Assembly: GCF_040907265.1 (NCBI RefSeq) | Contig: NZ_JBFOHP010000002.1 | Coordinates: 7,440,001 to 7,504,000 of the forward strand | Direction of reading: 5' to 3' | Source: Streptomyces sclerotialus | GTDB taxonomy: Bacteria > Actinomycetota > Actinomycetes > Streptomycetales > Streptomycetaceae | DNA length: 64,000 nt | Part shown: in pieces, positions 24,259 through 34,001 of the stretch | Position numbering within the stretch: the first letter of the stretch is position 1 | Layout: each line of letters starts with the position of its first letter | Position numbers and translations under genes: made by a program | The notes under the pieces: generated by a model | The model's input: only the letters and a program-made list of their open reading frames with translations | Database searches by the model: none | Told to the model about the DNA's origin: nothing

Positions 24259-24322
24259 CCGGAAGAGCGGGGAGCGGCGCCGAAGGAGAGACCAGCGGCC
24301 GGTGCTGTGGGAAGGTGAGGGG

Positions 24323-24745
24323 GTGACGTCGTTGGAGGATCTTGTTCGGCTGCGCCGGGCGCGTGATCAGATGGACCGGGACTACGCGGAGCCGCTCGAC
24401 GTTCCGGCGCTGGCGCGTGCGGCCCTCATGTCGCCGGGCCACTTCTCCCGTAGCTTCCGGGCCGCGTACGGGGAGACGCCGTACAGCTACCTCATGACGC
24501 GCCGGATCGAGCGGGCCAAGGCGCTGCTGCGGCGGGGCGACCTGTCGGTGACGGAGGTCTGCTTCGCGGTCGGCTGCACGTCACTGGGGTCGTTCAGCTC
24601 GCGGTTCACCGAGCTCGTCGGCGAGAGCCCGAGCGCGTACCGGGCCCGCCGTCATGACGAGGGTGCCCCTATTCCCGCCTGCGTCGCCAAGGTGCACACG
24701 AGACCGGTCAGGAATGGAGAAGCGAAGCCCGCTCCCGGCCCGTAG
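24323..24745 (+). CDS. AraC-family transcriptional regulator, DNA-binding domain only
   Basis: The 140-residue product is one AraC/XylS DNA-binding domain: PLDVPALARAALMSPGHFSR is the first helix-turn-helix, then YLMTRRIERAKALLRRGDLS and EVCFAVGCTSLGSFSSRFTE, the second, with GESPSAYR closing the motif. There is no ligand-binding domain. The GTG at 24323, with AAGGTGAGG just upstream, is preferred. It is followed within 11 bases by a VOC-family gene, and this pairing of a short AraC protein with a glyoxalase-like protein is common in actinomycetes and suggests co-regulation. Confidence 0.87.
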   Translation: MTSLEDLVRLRRARDQMDRDYAEPLDVPALARAALMSPGHFSRSFRAAYGETPYSYLMTRRIERAKALLRRGDLSVTEVCFAVGCTSLGSFSSRFTELVGESPSAYRARRHDEGAPIPACVAKVHTRPVRNGEAKPAPGP

Positions 24746-24755
24746 CGTGAGCCGC

Positions 24756-25172
24756 ATGGAGATCAAGCTTTCGCAGTGCTTCCTTGCCGTCGACGACCAT
24801 GACAAGGCGCTCGCCTTCTACCGGGACGCGCTCGGCCTGGAGGTGCGCAACGACGTATCGTTCGAGGGGATGCGCTGGGTGACCGTCGGCTCACCGGCGC
24901 AGCCCGACGTGGAGATCGTCCTCGAACCGCCCCTCGCGGACCCGAACGCCTCGCCCGCCGACCGGCGGACCATGGCGGAACTGCTGGCGAAGGGCCTGCT
25001 GCGCGGGGTCATCTTCCAGACGGACGACTGCGACGCCGCCTTCGAGCGCGTCCGCGCCGCGGGGGGCGAGGTGCTGCAGGAGCCGATGGACCAGCCGTAC
25101 GGCGTCCGTGACTGCGCCTTCCGCGACCCCGCGGGCAACATGCTGCGCTTCGCCCAGCGCCGCACCGGGTGA
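24756..25172 (+). CDS. VOC (glyoxalase/bleomycin-resistance) family protein
   Basis: The 138-residue protein has the paired beta-alpha-beta-beta-beta halves of the vicinal oxygen chelate fold: FLAVDDHDKALAFYRDALGLEV at residues 9-30, VEIVLEPP near 53, and YGVRDCAFRDPAGNMLRFAQ near 115-134. VOC proteins include dioxygenases, glyoxalases and drug-binding proteins. The metal-binding positions are not all obvious, so a binding or resistance role is as likely as an enzyme. It follows the AraC regulator by 10 bases. Confidence 0.83.
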   Translation: MEIKLSQCFLAVDDHDKALAFYRDALGLEVRNDVSFEGMRWVTVGSPAQPDVEIVLEPPLADPNASPADRRTMAELLAKGLLRGVIFQTDDCDAAFERVRAAGGEVLQEPMDQPYGVRDCAFRDPAGNMLRFAQRRTG

Positions 25173-25338
25173 GCCCGGCGGCCGGCCGCCAGGCCGGCCG
25201 CCGCAACGGCAGGCGTCGGCGCGGTCCGCCGATGGGGGTGGGGGCCTCGGTTCTCTCCCGATGCCCGTGGAGCTGTGAAAAAGAACCGGACGTACTGCTC
25301 GAATTTGGTTGGATCGAGCGAGGCGATGCCGACGGAGA

Positions 25339-25390
25339 CCGCGAGGCGGTTCCGCGTGACGGACACCGCGAGGCGGTTCCGCATGACAGA
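25339..25390. repeat. direct repeat of 26 bases upstream of the UvrA-like gene
   Basis: ACCGCGAGGCGGTTCCGCGTGACGGA (25339-25364) and ACCGCGAGGCGGTTCCGCATGACAGA (25365-25390) are tandem and differ at two positions. They lie 17 bases before the proposed ATG of the UvrA-like gene, so they overlap its leader or an N-terminal extension. Confidence 0.8.
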
Positions 25391-25406
25391 TGGAGACAGA
25401 GACACG

Positions 25407-27800
<2,394 letters not shown>

Positions 27801-27850
27801 CCGGGGCCCGCTCTCCGGGGCCCCGGAGGCGCGTCCCCCACGTACCTGTA

Positions 27851-27886
27851 CGGAGGGCGTGGGCACTGCCGTGCCCACGCCCTCCG
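27851..27886. terminator. bidirectional stem-loop terminator
   Basis: A perfect 16-base stem, CGGAGGGCGTGGGCAC (27851-27866) and GTGCCCACGCCCTCCG (27871-27886), closes a four-base loop, TGCC. It lies between the convergent UvrA-like and carboxypeptidase genes and would end both transcripts. Confidence 0.88.
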
Positions 27887-27911
27887 GCCTACGTCGTCCG
27901 TGCCGAGTAGA

Positions 27912-28838
27912 TCAGTCGCGCTGGGCGTCCGCCGGGAGCTTGCGCAGTTTCATGTCCTCCGCGGAGTCGGCACCGAACCCGTAGTCCAGCATCTTCGCCG
28001 CGTCGGTGTACCGGTCCTTGTCGTTCAGGACGGTACCGATCAGGGTCTTGTCACCCCGGGTCGCCGCGAACACCAGGCAGTCGCCCGCCGGCGTGGTCGT
28101 GCCGGTCTTGATGCCCGTGACACCGTCGTACGAGCCGAGCAGCTGGTTGGTGTTGGTCCAGGAGTAGTAGCGCGTACGGCCGTTGGCCGCCGGTGCCTCG
28201 CCCTTGTACTCCTTGGCCTTGACGACCGTGCGGAAGGTGTCGTTCTGCATGGCGTGCTGGGCCAGCTTCGCCAGTTCGAGCGGGGTGCTGGTGTCGCCGC
28301 CCGTGCCGTCGAAGGACTCGAACTCCGTCTTGTCGAGGTGGAGTTCGTCGGCCTTCGCATTCATCTTCGCGACGAAGCCCTTGGCGCGCTCGGCGCTCGT
28401 GGTGCCGGTGCCGAAGGTGTCGGCGAGGGCGTAGGCCGCATCGGCCCCGGAGGGGAGCATGGCCCCGTACAGCAGCTGACGGATGGTCAGCTTGTCGCCG
28501 GTCTGCAGGTCGGCCTGGCTGGAGCCGTGCTCGGTGACGTAGTCGCGGTACTCCTGCTTCACGGGCACGCGGCGCTCCAGGTCGACACCCGGGGTGTCGA
28601 GTACCACGCTGGCGACCATGATCTTCGCCGTACTGGCCATGGGGCGGACGGTGTCCGCGTCCTTGCCGAACAGCGTCTCACCGCTCGCCCCGTCCACCAG
28701 CACGGCGCCCTTGGCGGCGACGGTCGGCGGCTCGGGCGCGGTGACGGCCTGGGCGACCAGGGGGGAGGAGAGGAGCAGCGCGCCGCCCAGGGCGGACGCG
28801 AGGAGGGTCTTGCGTTTGGTCAGTAGTTGTGCGGCCAA
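27912..28838 (-). CDS. D-alanyl-D-alanine carboxypeptidase (DacA/PBP5 type)
   Basis: The 308-residue protein has the three active-site motifs of low-molecular-mass penicillin-binding proteins: SxxK in MASTAKIMV, SxN-like SGADAAYALAD (with Ala in the place of Asn), and KTG in GIKTGTTTPAGDC. An N-terminal signal peptide (about 30 residues, ALGGALLLSSPLVAQA) directs it to the envelope, where it trims D-Ala from peptidoglycan stem peptides. The variant SGA triad is unusual and worth checking. I chose the TTG at 28838 because GGAG sits nine bases upstream; a GTG at 28871 has no Shine-Dalgarno sequence. Confidence 0.85.
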   Translation of the reverse strand: MAAQLLTKRKTLLASALGGALLLSSPLVAQAVTAPEPPTVAAKGAVLVDGASGETLFGKDADTVRPMASTAKIMVASVVLDTPGVDLERRVPVKQEYRDYVTEHGSSQADLQTGDKLTIRQLLYGAMLPSGADAAYALADTFGTGTTSAERAKGFVAKMNAKADELHLDKTEFESFDGTGGDTSTPLELAKLAQHAMQNDTFRTVVKAKEYKGEAPAANGRTRYYSWTNTNQLLGSYDGVTGIKTGTTTPAGDCLVFAATRGDKTLIGTVLNDKDRYTDAAKMLDYGFGADSAEDMKLRKLPADAQRD

Positions 28839-29345
28839 GAAGAAACGCTCCGTATCGGTAGTGCCTTTCACGGCGTTGCGCGGGGACCGTCGAGCGACGG
28901 TCCCTTCAGGGGTAACGCCACGGCACGACCGTACAGTTGCTCCTCACGGACAACGGCTCTTCAAAGAGTTTCCCAAGGCGGCATCTCACACTTCCGCCTG
29001 TGCCTGTTCATCCGTTTCGAGCCGCTCATGTCCAGGTCATCGCTTCATGCGGGCTTTCGACCGCTTATCGGGCGAAGCGCGAGGGAAGAGCGTCCTTCGC
29101 CTCACCCGGCGGCGAGGGCGCGGTCAAGGGAGGGGCGCCGACATGTTCCGACCGGAGCGCGGGGCTGTACGCCGGTAGGCCGGGGAGGCGGCGTACGGCT
29201 CGTCCACGGACATCGGCCCGATGGAGCGTACGGGCATCTGTACCGGGCCGGTCGCTCAGCCGGCTCCGGTCCCCTGCCCGCCCCTCCGGAGAGGGGCACT
29301 CCGGGCGAGGGGAGCGGGCCGGCGGTGTTCCGGCCGGCAGGCGGG
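28839..29345. other. 507-base intergenic region with a leader hairpin
   Basis: No gene is supported here. A hairpin with a perfect 9-base stem (GGGACCGTC 28883-28891, GACGGTCCC 28896-28904; loop GAGC) lies 45 bases upstream of the carboxypeptidase start, probably within its 5' untranslated region. The part nearer DUF5997 contains GCCGGC-type inverted repeats (29315-29338) that could serve as its terminator. Longer open frames in the region have neither start signals nor recognisable products. Confidence 0.55.
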
Positions 29346-29741
29346 TCAGCCGTTCTGTTCGCGGCGCTGGGCGTTCTTCTCCTTGATCCGCACGGCTTCC
29401 TTACGGACCTCCGCCTGGGTGGCGCGCTCCTTCTGCAGCCACTCGGGGTTCTCCGCCTTCAGCGCGTCGATCTGCTCGGTGGTGAGCGCCTCGGTGACTC
29501 CGCCACGCGCCAGACCCGAGATGGAGACGCCCAGCTTCGACGCCACCACCGGCCGGGGGTGCGGGCCGTTGCGCCGCAGCTCGCGCAGCCACTCGGGCGG
29601 GTCGGTCTGCAGTGCGTTCAGCTCGGTGCGCGAGACGACACCCTCCTGGAACTCGGCGGGGGTGGCCTCGAGGTACACACCCAGCTTCTTCGCCGCGGTG
29701 GCGGGCTTCATGGTCTGGGTGCTCTGGTGGTGCGACGTCAT
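29346..29741 (-). CDS. DUF5997 family protein
   Basis: The 131-residue protein consists of two similar halves with helix-turn features: KPATAAKKLGVYLEATPAEF with NALQTDPPEWLRELRRNGP, and ASKLGVSISGLARGGVTEAL with EQIDALKAENPEWLQKERA. Each half pairs a short HTH-like segment (K-L-G-V) with an ALxxxxPEWLQ or PEWLR helix. This is the DUF5997 family, which lies next to a lone LysR-type substrate-binding domain in many Streptomyces. It probably binds DNA or RNA; the function is unknown. The ATG gives MTSHHQSTQ. It is divergent from that LysR-domain gene, 58 bases away. Confidence 0.85.
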   Translation of the reverse strand: MTSHHQSTQTMKPATAAKKLGVYLEATPAEFQEGVVSRTELNALQTDPPEWLRELRRNGPHPRPVVASKLGVSISGLARGGVTEALTTEQIDALKAENPEWLQKERATQAEVRKEAVRIKEKNAQRREQNG

Positions 29742-29787
29742 GAGGACAAGGGTATCGATCGTGTGCGCCACCTCTGACCACGACCGG

Positions 29788-29802
29788 TAGCCTGGCGTAG
29801 TG
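29788..29802 (+). promoter_or_regulatory. leaderless promoter of the LysR-domain gene
   Basis: TAGCCT (29788-29793) resembles the Streptomyces -10 box and is followed, six bases later, by the GTG start at 29800. No Shine-Dalgarno sequence is present, so the transcript probably begins at the start codon. No good -35 is evident. Confidence 0.5.
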
Positions 29803-30702
29803 ACAGGCTCGGATGTTCCCCCCTCGGTACCTACTTCTCCCCCTCCCGCTCCTTCGGTACCCACCTCGCCCTCTTCGGTGCCGCCCCCGGCGTCCCCGTC
29901 GTTCCGGCTTGCGTACGTTCCGGGCGTGACGCCGGGCAAATGGGTGCGGATCTGGAACGAGCGCCTGCCCGACGTACCGCTGGAGCTCGTCCAGGTGTCC
30001 GCTGCCGAGGCGCCCGACGTGCTGCGCGACGGTGGTGCCGACGCCGGGTTCCTGCGGCTGCCGGCCGACCGTACGGACCTCAGTGCCATCCCCCTCTACA
30101 CCGAGACGACGGTGGTCGTGGTCCCCAAGGATCACCTCGTGGCCGCGTTCGACGAGGTGAGCGCCGAGGATCTCGCCGACGAGCTCGTACTGCACCCCCT
30201 GGACGACACCCTCGACTGGGAGCACCCGCCGGGGCAGCCCGCGATCGAGCGCCCCGCGACGACGGCGGACGCCATCGCCCTCGTCGGGGCCGGAGTGGGC
30301 CTGCTCATCGTCCCGCAGTCGCTGGCCCGCCTGCATCACCGCAAGGACCTCACGTACCGGACGGTCACGGATGTCCCCGAGTCGCGGGTCGCGCTGTCGT
30401 GGCGGGAGGACGCGACGACTGATCTGGTGGACGATTTCATCGGGATCGTCCGCGGCCGCACCGTGAACAGCACCCGGGGCCGCCGTGCCGCCGCCTCGGC
30501 AGAGCCGCAGCGCAAGCAGCCGGCCAAGGGCGGCGCGGGGCAGAAGGCGGCAGGCGGCAAGCCCTCCGGGAAGTCCACCGGAAAGCCCACCGGAAAGTCC
30601 ACCGGAAAGCCCACCGGAAAGGGTGCCGCCCGGCGCGGCTCCGGTAGCCCCAAGGCCGGCAAGCAGGGCGGCAAGCGCGGCAAGCCCCGTCGTCGGCCGT
30701 AG
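29800..30702 (+). CDS. lone LysR substrate-binding domain with a basic C-terminal tail
   Basis: The 300-residue protein has a Pro/Ser-rich N-terminus, then a LysR-type effector-binding domain (FRLAYVPGVTPGKWVRIWNE from about residue 35, LYTETTVVVVPKDH near 105, AIALVGAGVGLLIVPQSLAR near 160), with no helix-turn-helix. The last 70 residues are Lys/Gly/Pro rich and contain a repeated SGKSTGKPTGKSTGKPTGKG segment, like the tails of nucleoid-associated proteins. This domain-only form with the divergent DUF5997 gene is conserved in actinomycetes; the two may form one regulator in two chains. It appears to be leaderless. Confidence 0.82.
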   Translation: MTGSDVPPSVPTSPPPAPSVPTSPSSVPPPASPSFRLAYVPGVTPGKWVRIWNERLPDVPLELVQVSAAEAPDVLRDGGADAGFLRLPADRTDLSAIPLYTETTVVVVPKDHLVAAFDEVSAEDLADELVLHPLDDTLDWEHPPGQPAIERPATTADAIALVGAGVGLLIVPQSLARLHHRKDLTYRTVTDVPESRVALSWREDATTDLVDDFIGIVRGRTVNSTRGRRAAASAEPQRKQPAKGGAGQKAAGGKPSGKSTGKPTGKSTGKPTGKGAARRGSGSPKAGKQGGKRGKPRRRP

Positions 30703-30810
30703 CCCGTCCCCGGCCGTGGCTCCCTGTCCTGGCGCTCCAGGGCGTTCCAGGGCACTTCTCGGCGCTTCCTGGCGATCGAGCCTTGTGAGACGAGTCATGC
30801 CTCCGGAAGC

Positions 30811-31257
30811 ATGGAGTACATGGCAGATGAACGTTGTGTGCATGAGCTCGTGGTCGGTCAGTGCACGGAGTGTGCCCCGGTGCCCAGGGGGCTCAGCGCC
30901 CGGGTCTTCATCACCAGGGGAGGGTCGGTCTTCCACCGCTCCACAGCCTGCGACGGGCTGCGGGACGGGCAGCGCAAGGCCCGGCGCTTCGGCAAGGAGA
31001 ACCACACACCGGAGAACATCGCGCTCTCCGTGGCCATGGCGAAGGGGAAGGGGGCCTGCATCTTATGCTTCCCCGACTTCCGCCCTTCGCCGGAGGCGAA
31101 GCGTTGTCAGGTACTCGTCGACGGCGTCTGGGTGCCGGGGCTGCTGACGCAATGGCGCCAGGGAGCCGACCGCCGGTGGTCCGGTGTGGTCACGTACGTC
31201 GTCGGCGGCGATCAGGTGACCATCACGAAGGACCAGTCCGAACTCAGACCCGCGTAG
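30811..31257 (+). CDS. small cysteine-rich protein, possibly zinc-binding
   Basis: The 148-residue product has Cys and His clusters: CVHELVVGQCTEC near the N-terminus and HRSTACDGLRDGQRKARRF with ACILCFPDFRP in the middle. The pair C...CxxC and H...C...CxxC could bind one or two zinc ions. The C-terminal half (GLLTQWRQGADRRWSGVVTY) is predicted beta-rich. I do not recognise a family name. Either of two ATGs, at 30811 and 30820, could start it; neither has a strong ribosome binding site. Confidence 0.65.
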   Translation: MEYMADERCVHELVVGQCTECAPVPRGLSARVFITRGGSVFHRSTACDGLRDGQRKARRFGKENHTPENIALSVAMAKGKGACILCFPDFRPSPEAKRCQVLVDGVWVPGLLTQWRQGADRRWSGVVTYVVGGDQVTITKDQSELRPA

Positions 31258-31275
31258 CTCCGTGCGAGGGCCGCC

Positions 31276-31974
31276 TCAGGCCCCTCGGGCCCCCGAGCGG
31301 AGGCCTGACATGACGAGGTCCAGGAGGCGGGCGGAGCGGGATTGCCAGTCGGTGTGGGGGTCGATCTGCCAGAGGCCGGCGATGGCGAGGAGGAAGTCGT
31401 CGGGGGTGATGCCCGGGCGGATGGTGCCGGCCGCCTCGTTGGCCTCCAGGAGGAGGGTGACGGCCGAGGTCAGGGGGGCGTGGCCGAGGCCGGCCAGGCT
31501 GCCGCGGGAGCAGGTGGTCTTGCGCATGGCGTCGGCCAGGCCGGCCTTGGCCATCGCGTACTGGGCGAGGCGGTCCATCCATTCCCGCAGGGCCTGGTCG
31601 GGTCTGCGGGTCGCCAGCAGCTGGGCCGCGGTGTCGGCGACCTGCTGCACTTCGTAGCGGTAGACCTCCAGGACGAGGGCCTCGCGGTTGGGGAAGTTGC
31701 GGTAGAACGTGCCCTGGCCGACACCCGCCTTCTTCGCGATCGAACTCAGCGGGGCGTCCGCCGAGCGCGTCAGCTCCGCCAGGGCCACTTCCAGGATGCG
31801 CTCGCGGTTCCGTAGCGCGTCCGAGCGCAGCGGTGCGTCCTTCCGTGCTTCGGCCCCCGCGTCCTTCGGCTCTTCGGCCTCCGCGTGCTTCCGCGCCGCG
31901 GCCTCCGCGTGTTTCCGTGCTTCCGCCTCCGTGCCCTTGCGCGCTTCAGCCTCCGCGTCCTTCCGCTGCCGCAC
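31276..31974 (-). CDS. xdhR: TetR-family regulator, probable XdhR (repressor of the molybdenum hydroxylase operon)
   Basis: The 232-residue protein has a TetR helix-turn-helix (RILEVALAELTRSADAPLSSI, then KKAGVGQGTFYRNFPNREAL) after an unusual Lys/Glu/Ala-rich N-terminal extension of about 45 residues. It lies divergent from the xdh-type operon, an arrangement known in S. coelicolor, where XdhR represses xdhABC and responds to guanine nucleotides. Two palindromes of one type lie between the genes. The GTG at 31974 has GGAGGA six bases upstream; a GTG at 32019 has none. The ligand is not visible. Confidence 0.85.
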   Translation of the reverse strand: MRQRKDAEAEARKGTEAEARKHAEAAARKHAEAEEPKDAGAEARKDAPLRSDALRNRERILEVALAELTRSADAPLSSIAKKAGVGQGTFYRNFPNREALVLEVYRYEVQQVADTAAQLLATRRPDQALREWMDRLAQYAMAKAGLADAMRKTTCSRGSLAGLGHAPLTSAVTLLLEANEAAGTIRPGITPDDFLLAIAGLWQIDPHTDWQSRSARLLDLVMSGLRSGARGA

Positions 31975-32034
31975 CCGCCCTCCTCCCGTAATCGCCGTCG
32001 GCCGACGGGAATTACCCACGGAACGGCCTTGCTA

Positions 32035-32080
32035 AGCGGACAGGTGTCCGCTAAGTTCAACGCTAACGGACAGTTGTCCG
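32035..32080. promoter_or_regulatory. two palindromic operators for the TetR regulator
   Basis: AGCGGACAGGTGTCCGCT (32035-32052) is a perfect 8+2+8 palindrome, and ACGGACAGTTGTCCG (32066-32080) repeats its core CGGACA-nn-TGTCCG. The centres are 30 bases apart, about three helical turns, on one face of the DNA. This is the layout expected of a pair of TetR dimers bound between divergent genes. Confidence 0.82.
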
Positions 32081-32448
32081 CTTAGGTTCACCATAGCGGC
32101 AGATGCGGTCGGAGGGGGAAGGCCGGTGGCCGCCGAGACCAGTACCTCGCCCGCCGCGTATGCCGTCGGCGCCCGGGCCGCCGACTCCTGAGCCGTCAGC
32201 TGTCGCTCCGTCAGCTGTTGGCCTGTCAGCTGTGGAAACACCGTCGCTCTGCACAGTGCCACCCCCATTCCGACCGTCCGAGGGGCCGTCCGACCATCGT
32301 TCCCAGGTATCGACACATCGACGCGTCGACTCGTCAATGCATCGATCCATCGACGCTTCGTCATCGCGACAGCTCGTCATCTCGTCGTTCGCCGCGTACT
32401 CCTGCCGGCACCGGCCATCACGTACCCATACGCGAAAGTAGGCTGCCC
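32081..32448. other. intergenic leader region of the xdh operon with short direct repeats
   Basis: No gene is supported. The region has GTCAGCTGT three times (about 32196-32234) and many ATCGA/CATCGAC repeats (about 32305-32360), which make it low in complexity. TAGGCT at 32439-32444, four bases before the ATG of xdhA, may be a -10 box with an almost leaderless start, or the transcript may begin further upstream near the operators. It may also be decayed DNA. Confidence 0.45.
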
Positions 32449-33012
32449 ATGCCCCCATCGACGTCCAGCGCCATCACCTTGAACATCAACGGAGAGAAGT
32501 ACACGCTGCCCGTCGATCACCGCACCACCCTGCTCGACGCGCTGCGCGAGCGGCTCGACCTGACAGGTACCAAGAAGGGCTGTGACCACGGCCAGTGCGG
32601 TGCCTGTACGGTCCTGCTCGACGGCCGGCGGGCCGTCTCCTGCCTGCAGCTGGCGGTGGCCGCCGAGGGGCGCGAGATCACCACCATCGAGGGCGTGGCG
32701 GACGGGGACGACCTGCACCCGGTCCAGCAGGCGTTCCTGGACCTCGACGGTTACCAGTGCGGCTACTGCACGCCCGGTCAGATCTGTTCGGCCCTCGGTG
32801 TGATCGAGGAGCACGCGGCGGGCTGGCCGAGTGCCGCGACCGAGGACGTACGGCCTGAGGCGGGACCGCCGCCCCTGACGCCGGAGGAGATCCGGGAGCG
32901 GATGAGCGGCAACCTGTGCCGTTGCGGTGCCTACGTGTCCATCGTCCAGGCGGTCGCGCGCGCGGCCGAGGCCGAGGCCGAGGCCAGGACCGGGGCGGAG
33001 GCGGCGATATGA
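32449..33012 (+). CDS. xdhA: molybdenum hydroxylase [2Fe-2S] subunit (XdhA/PaoA-like)
   Basis: The 187-residue protein has the N-terminal plant-type ferredoxin motif GCDHGQCGACTVLLDGRRAVSC (C-x4-C-x2-C-x11-C) and the C-terminal cluster pairs QCGYCTPGQICS and NLCRCGAY, giving two [2Fe-2S] clusters. In these enzymes this subunit passes electrons from the molybdenum site to the FAD subunit. It ends with an Ala/Glu-rich tail and overlaps the start of the next gene (ATGA). It lies behind a TetR repressor with two operators. Confidence 0.92.
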   Translation: MPPSTSSAITLNINGEKYTLPVDHRTTLLDALRERLDLTGTKKGCDHGQCGACTVLLDGRRAVSCLQLAVAAEGREITTIEGVADGDDLHPVQQAFLDLDGYQCGYCTPGQICSALGVIEEHAAGWPSAATEDVRPEAGPPPLTPEEIRERMSGNLCRCGAYVSIVQAVARAAEAEAEARTGAEAAI

Positions 33013-34001
33013 AGGAGTTCGGTTACCAGCGGGCCGTCGACGTCTCCGGCGCGGTCGCGCTGCTCGGCGCCGACCCCGACGCGCGCTACCTCGGCGGCGG
33101 CACCAACCTCGTCGACCTGATGAAGGCGGGTGTCGAGCGCCCCGCCGGGCTCGTCGACGTACGTGAACTGCCGCTCGACGAGATCGAGTTGACCGAGGCG
33201 GGCGGGCTGCGTATCGGCGCCACCGTCACCAACAGCGACCTCGCCGCCCACCCCGAAGTGCGCCGCCGGTACCCGGCACTGGCGCAGGCCGTGCTCGCCG
33301 GTGCCTCCGGCCAGCTGCGCAACATGGCGACGGTCGGCGGAAACCTGCTCCAGCGCACCCGCTGCGGCTACTTCGCCGACCTGACCAAGCCCTGCAACAA
33401 GCGGGAACCCGGGAGCGGTTGCCCCGCCATCGAGGGGGAGCACCGCAACCACGCGATCCTCGGCGCCACCGAGCACTGCGTGGCCACCCACCCCTCGGAC
33501 ATGGGCGTGGCACTCAGCGCCTTCGACGCGGTCGTCGAGTACGAGACGGCCGACGGGCCGGGCCGGCTGCCGCTCGCGGACTTCTACCTCCCCGTGGGTG
33601 ACACCCCGCACCTGGAGACCGCACTGCCGCCCGGCGCGCTGATCACCGGCGTCACGCTCCCGCCGGCACCGGTCGCCGCCGTCTCGCGGTACCGCAAGGT
33701 GCGTGAGCGCGCTTCGTACGCCTTCGCGATCGGCTCCCTCGCCGCCGCGCTCGACGTGCGGGACGGCCTCGTACGCGAAGTACGGCTCGCCTTCGGCGCT
33801 GTGGCGTCCCGGCCGTGGCGGGCGCGGGAGGCCGAAGCGGCGCTGTGCGGCGGCCCGGCGACCGCCGAGGCGTTCGCCGCCGCTGCCGACGCCGAGCTGG
33901 CGGCCGCCGAGACGCTGCCCGACAACGCGTACAAGGTGACGCTGATGCGCAACCTCGTCGTGTCCGTACTGACCGAGCTCACCGAGGAGGCCGACCGATG
34001 A
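33009..34001 (+). CDS. xdhB: molybdenum hydroxylase FAD subunit with extra cysteine motif (XdhB/PaoB-like)
   Basis: The 330-residue protein has the FAD-binding segments YLGGGTNLVDLMKAG near 30 and RIGATVTNSDLAAHP near 72, and NMATVGGNLLQR near 105. Cysteines follow at the site RTRCGYF..., KPCNKREPGSGC. In the E. coli aldehyde oxidoreductase PaoB the same position binds an additional [4Fe-4S] cluster. The subunit receives electrons from the iron-sulfur subunit and reduces NAD+ or another acceptor. The ATG at 33009 and the stop at 34001 each overlap the neighbouring gene by four bases. Confidence 0.9.
   Translation: MKEFGYQRAVDVSGAVALLGADPDARYLGGGTNLVDLMKAGVERPAGLVDVRELPLDEIELTEAGGLRIGATVTNSDLAAHPEVRRRYPALAQAVLAGASGQLRNMATVGGNLLQRTRCGYFADLTKPCNKREPGSGCPAIEGEHRNHAILGATEHCVATHPSDMGVALSAFDAVVEYETADGPGRLPLADFYLPVGDTPHLETALPPGALITGVTLPPAPVAAVSRYRKVRERASYAFAIGSLAAALDVRDGLVREVRLAFGAVASRPWRAREAEAALCGGPATAEAFAAAADAELAAAETLPDNAYKVTLMRNLVVSVLTELTEEADR

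Noticed and set aside
32032..32364. 110-residue open frame on the minus strand upstream of xdhA
   Set aside because: It runs across the two operator palindromes and a low-complexity block, has no start signal, and resembles nothing known.
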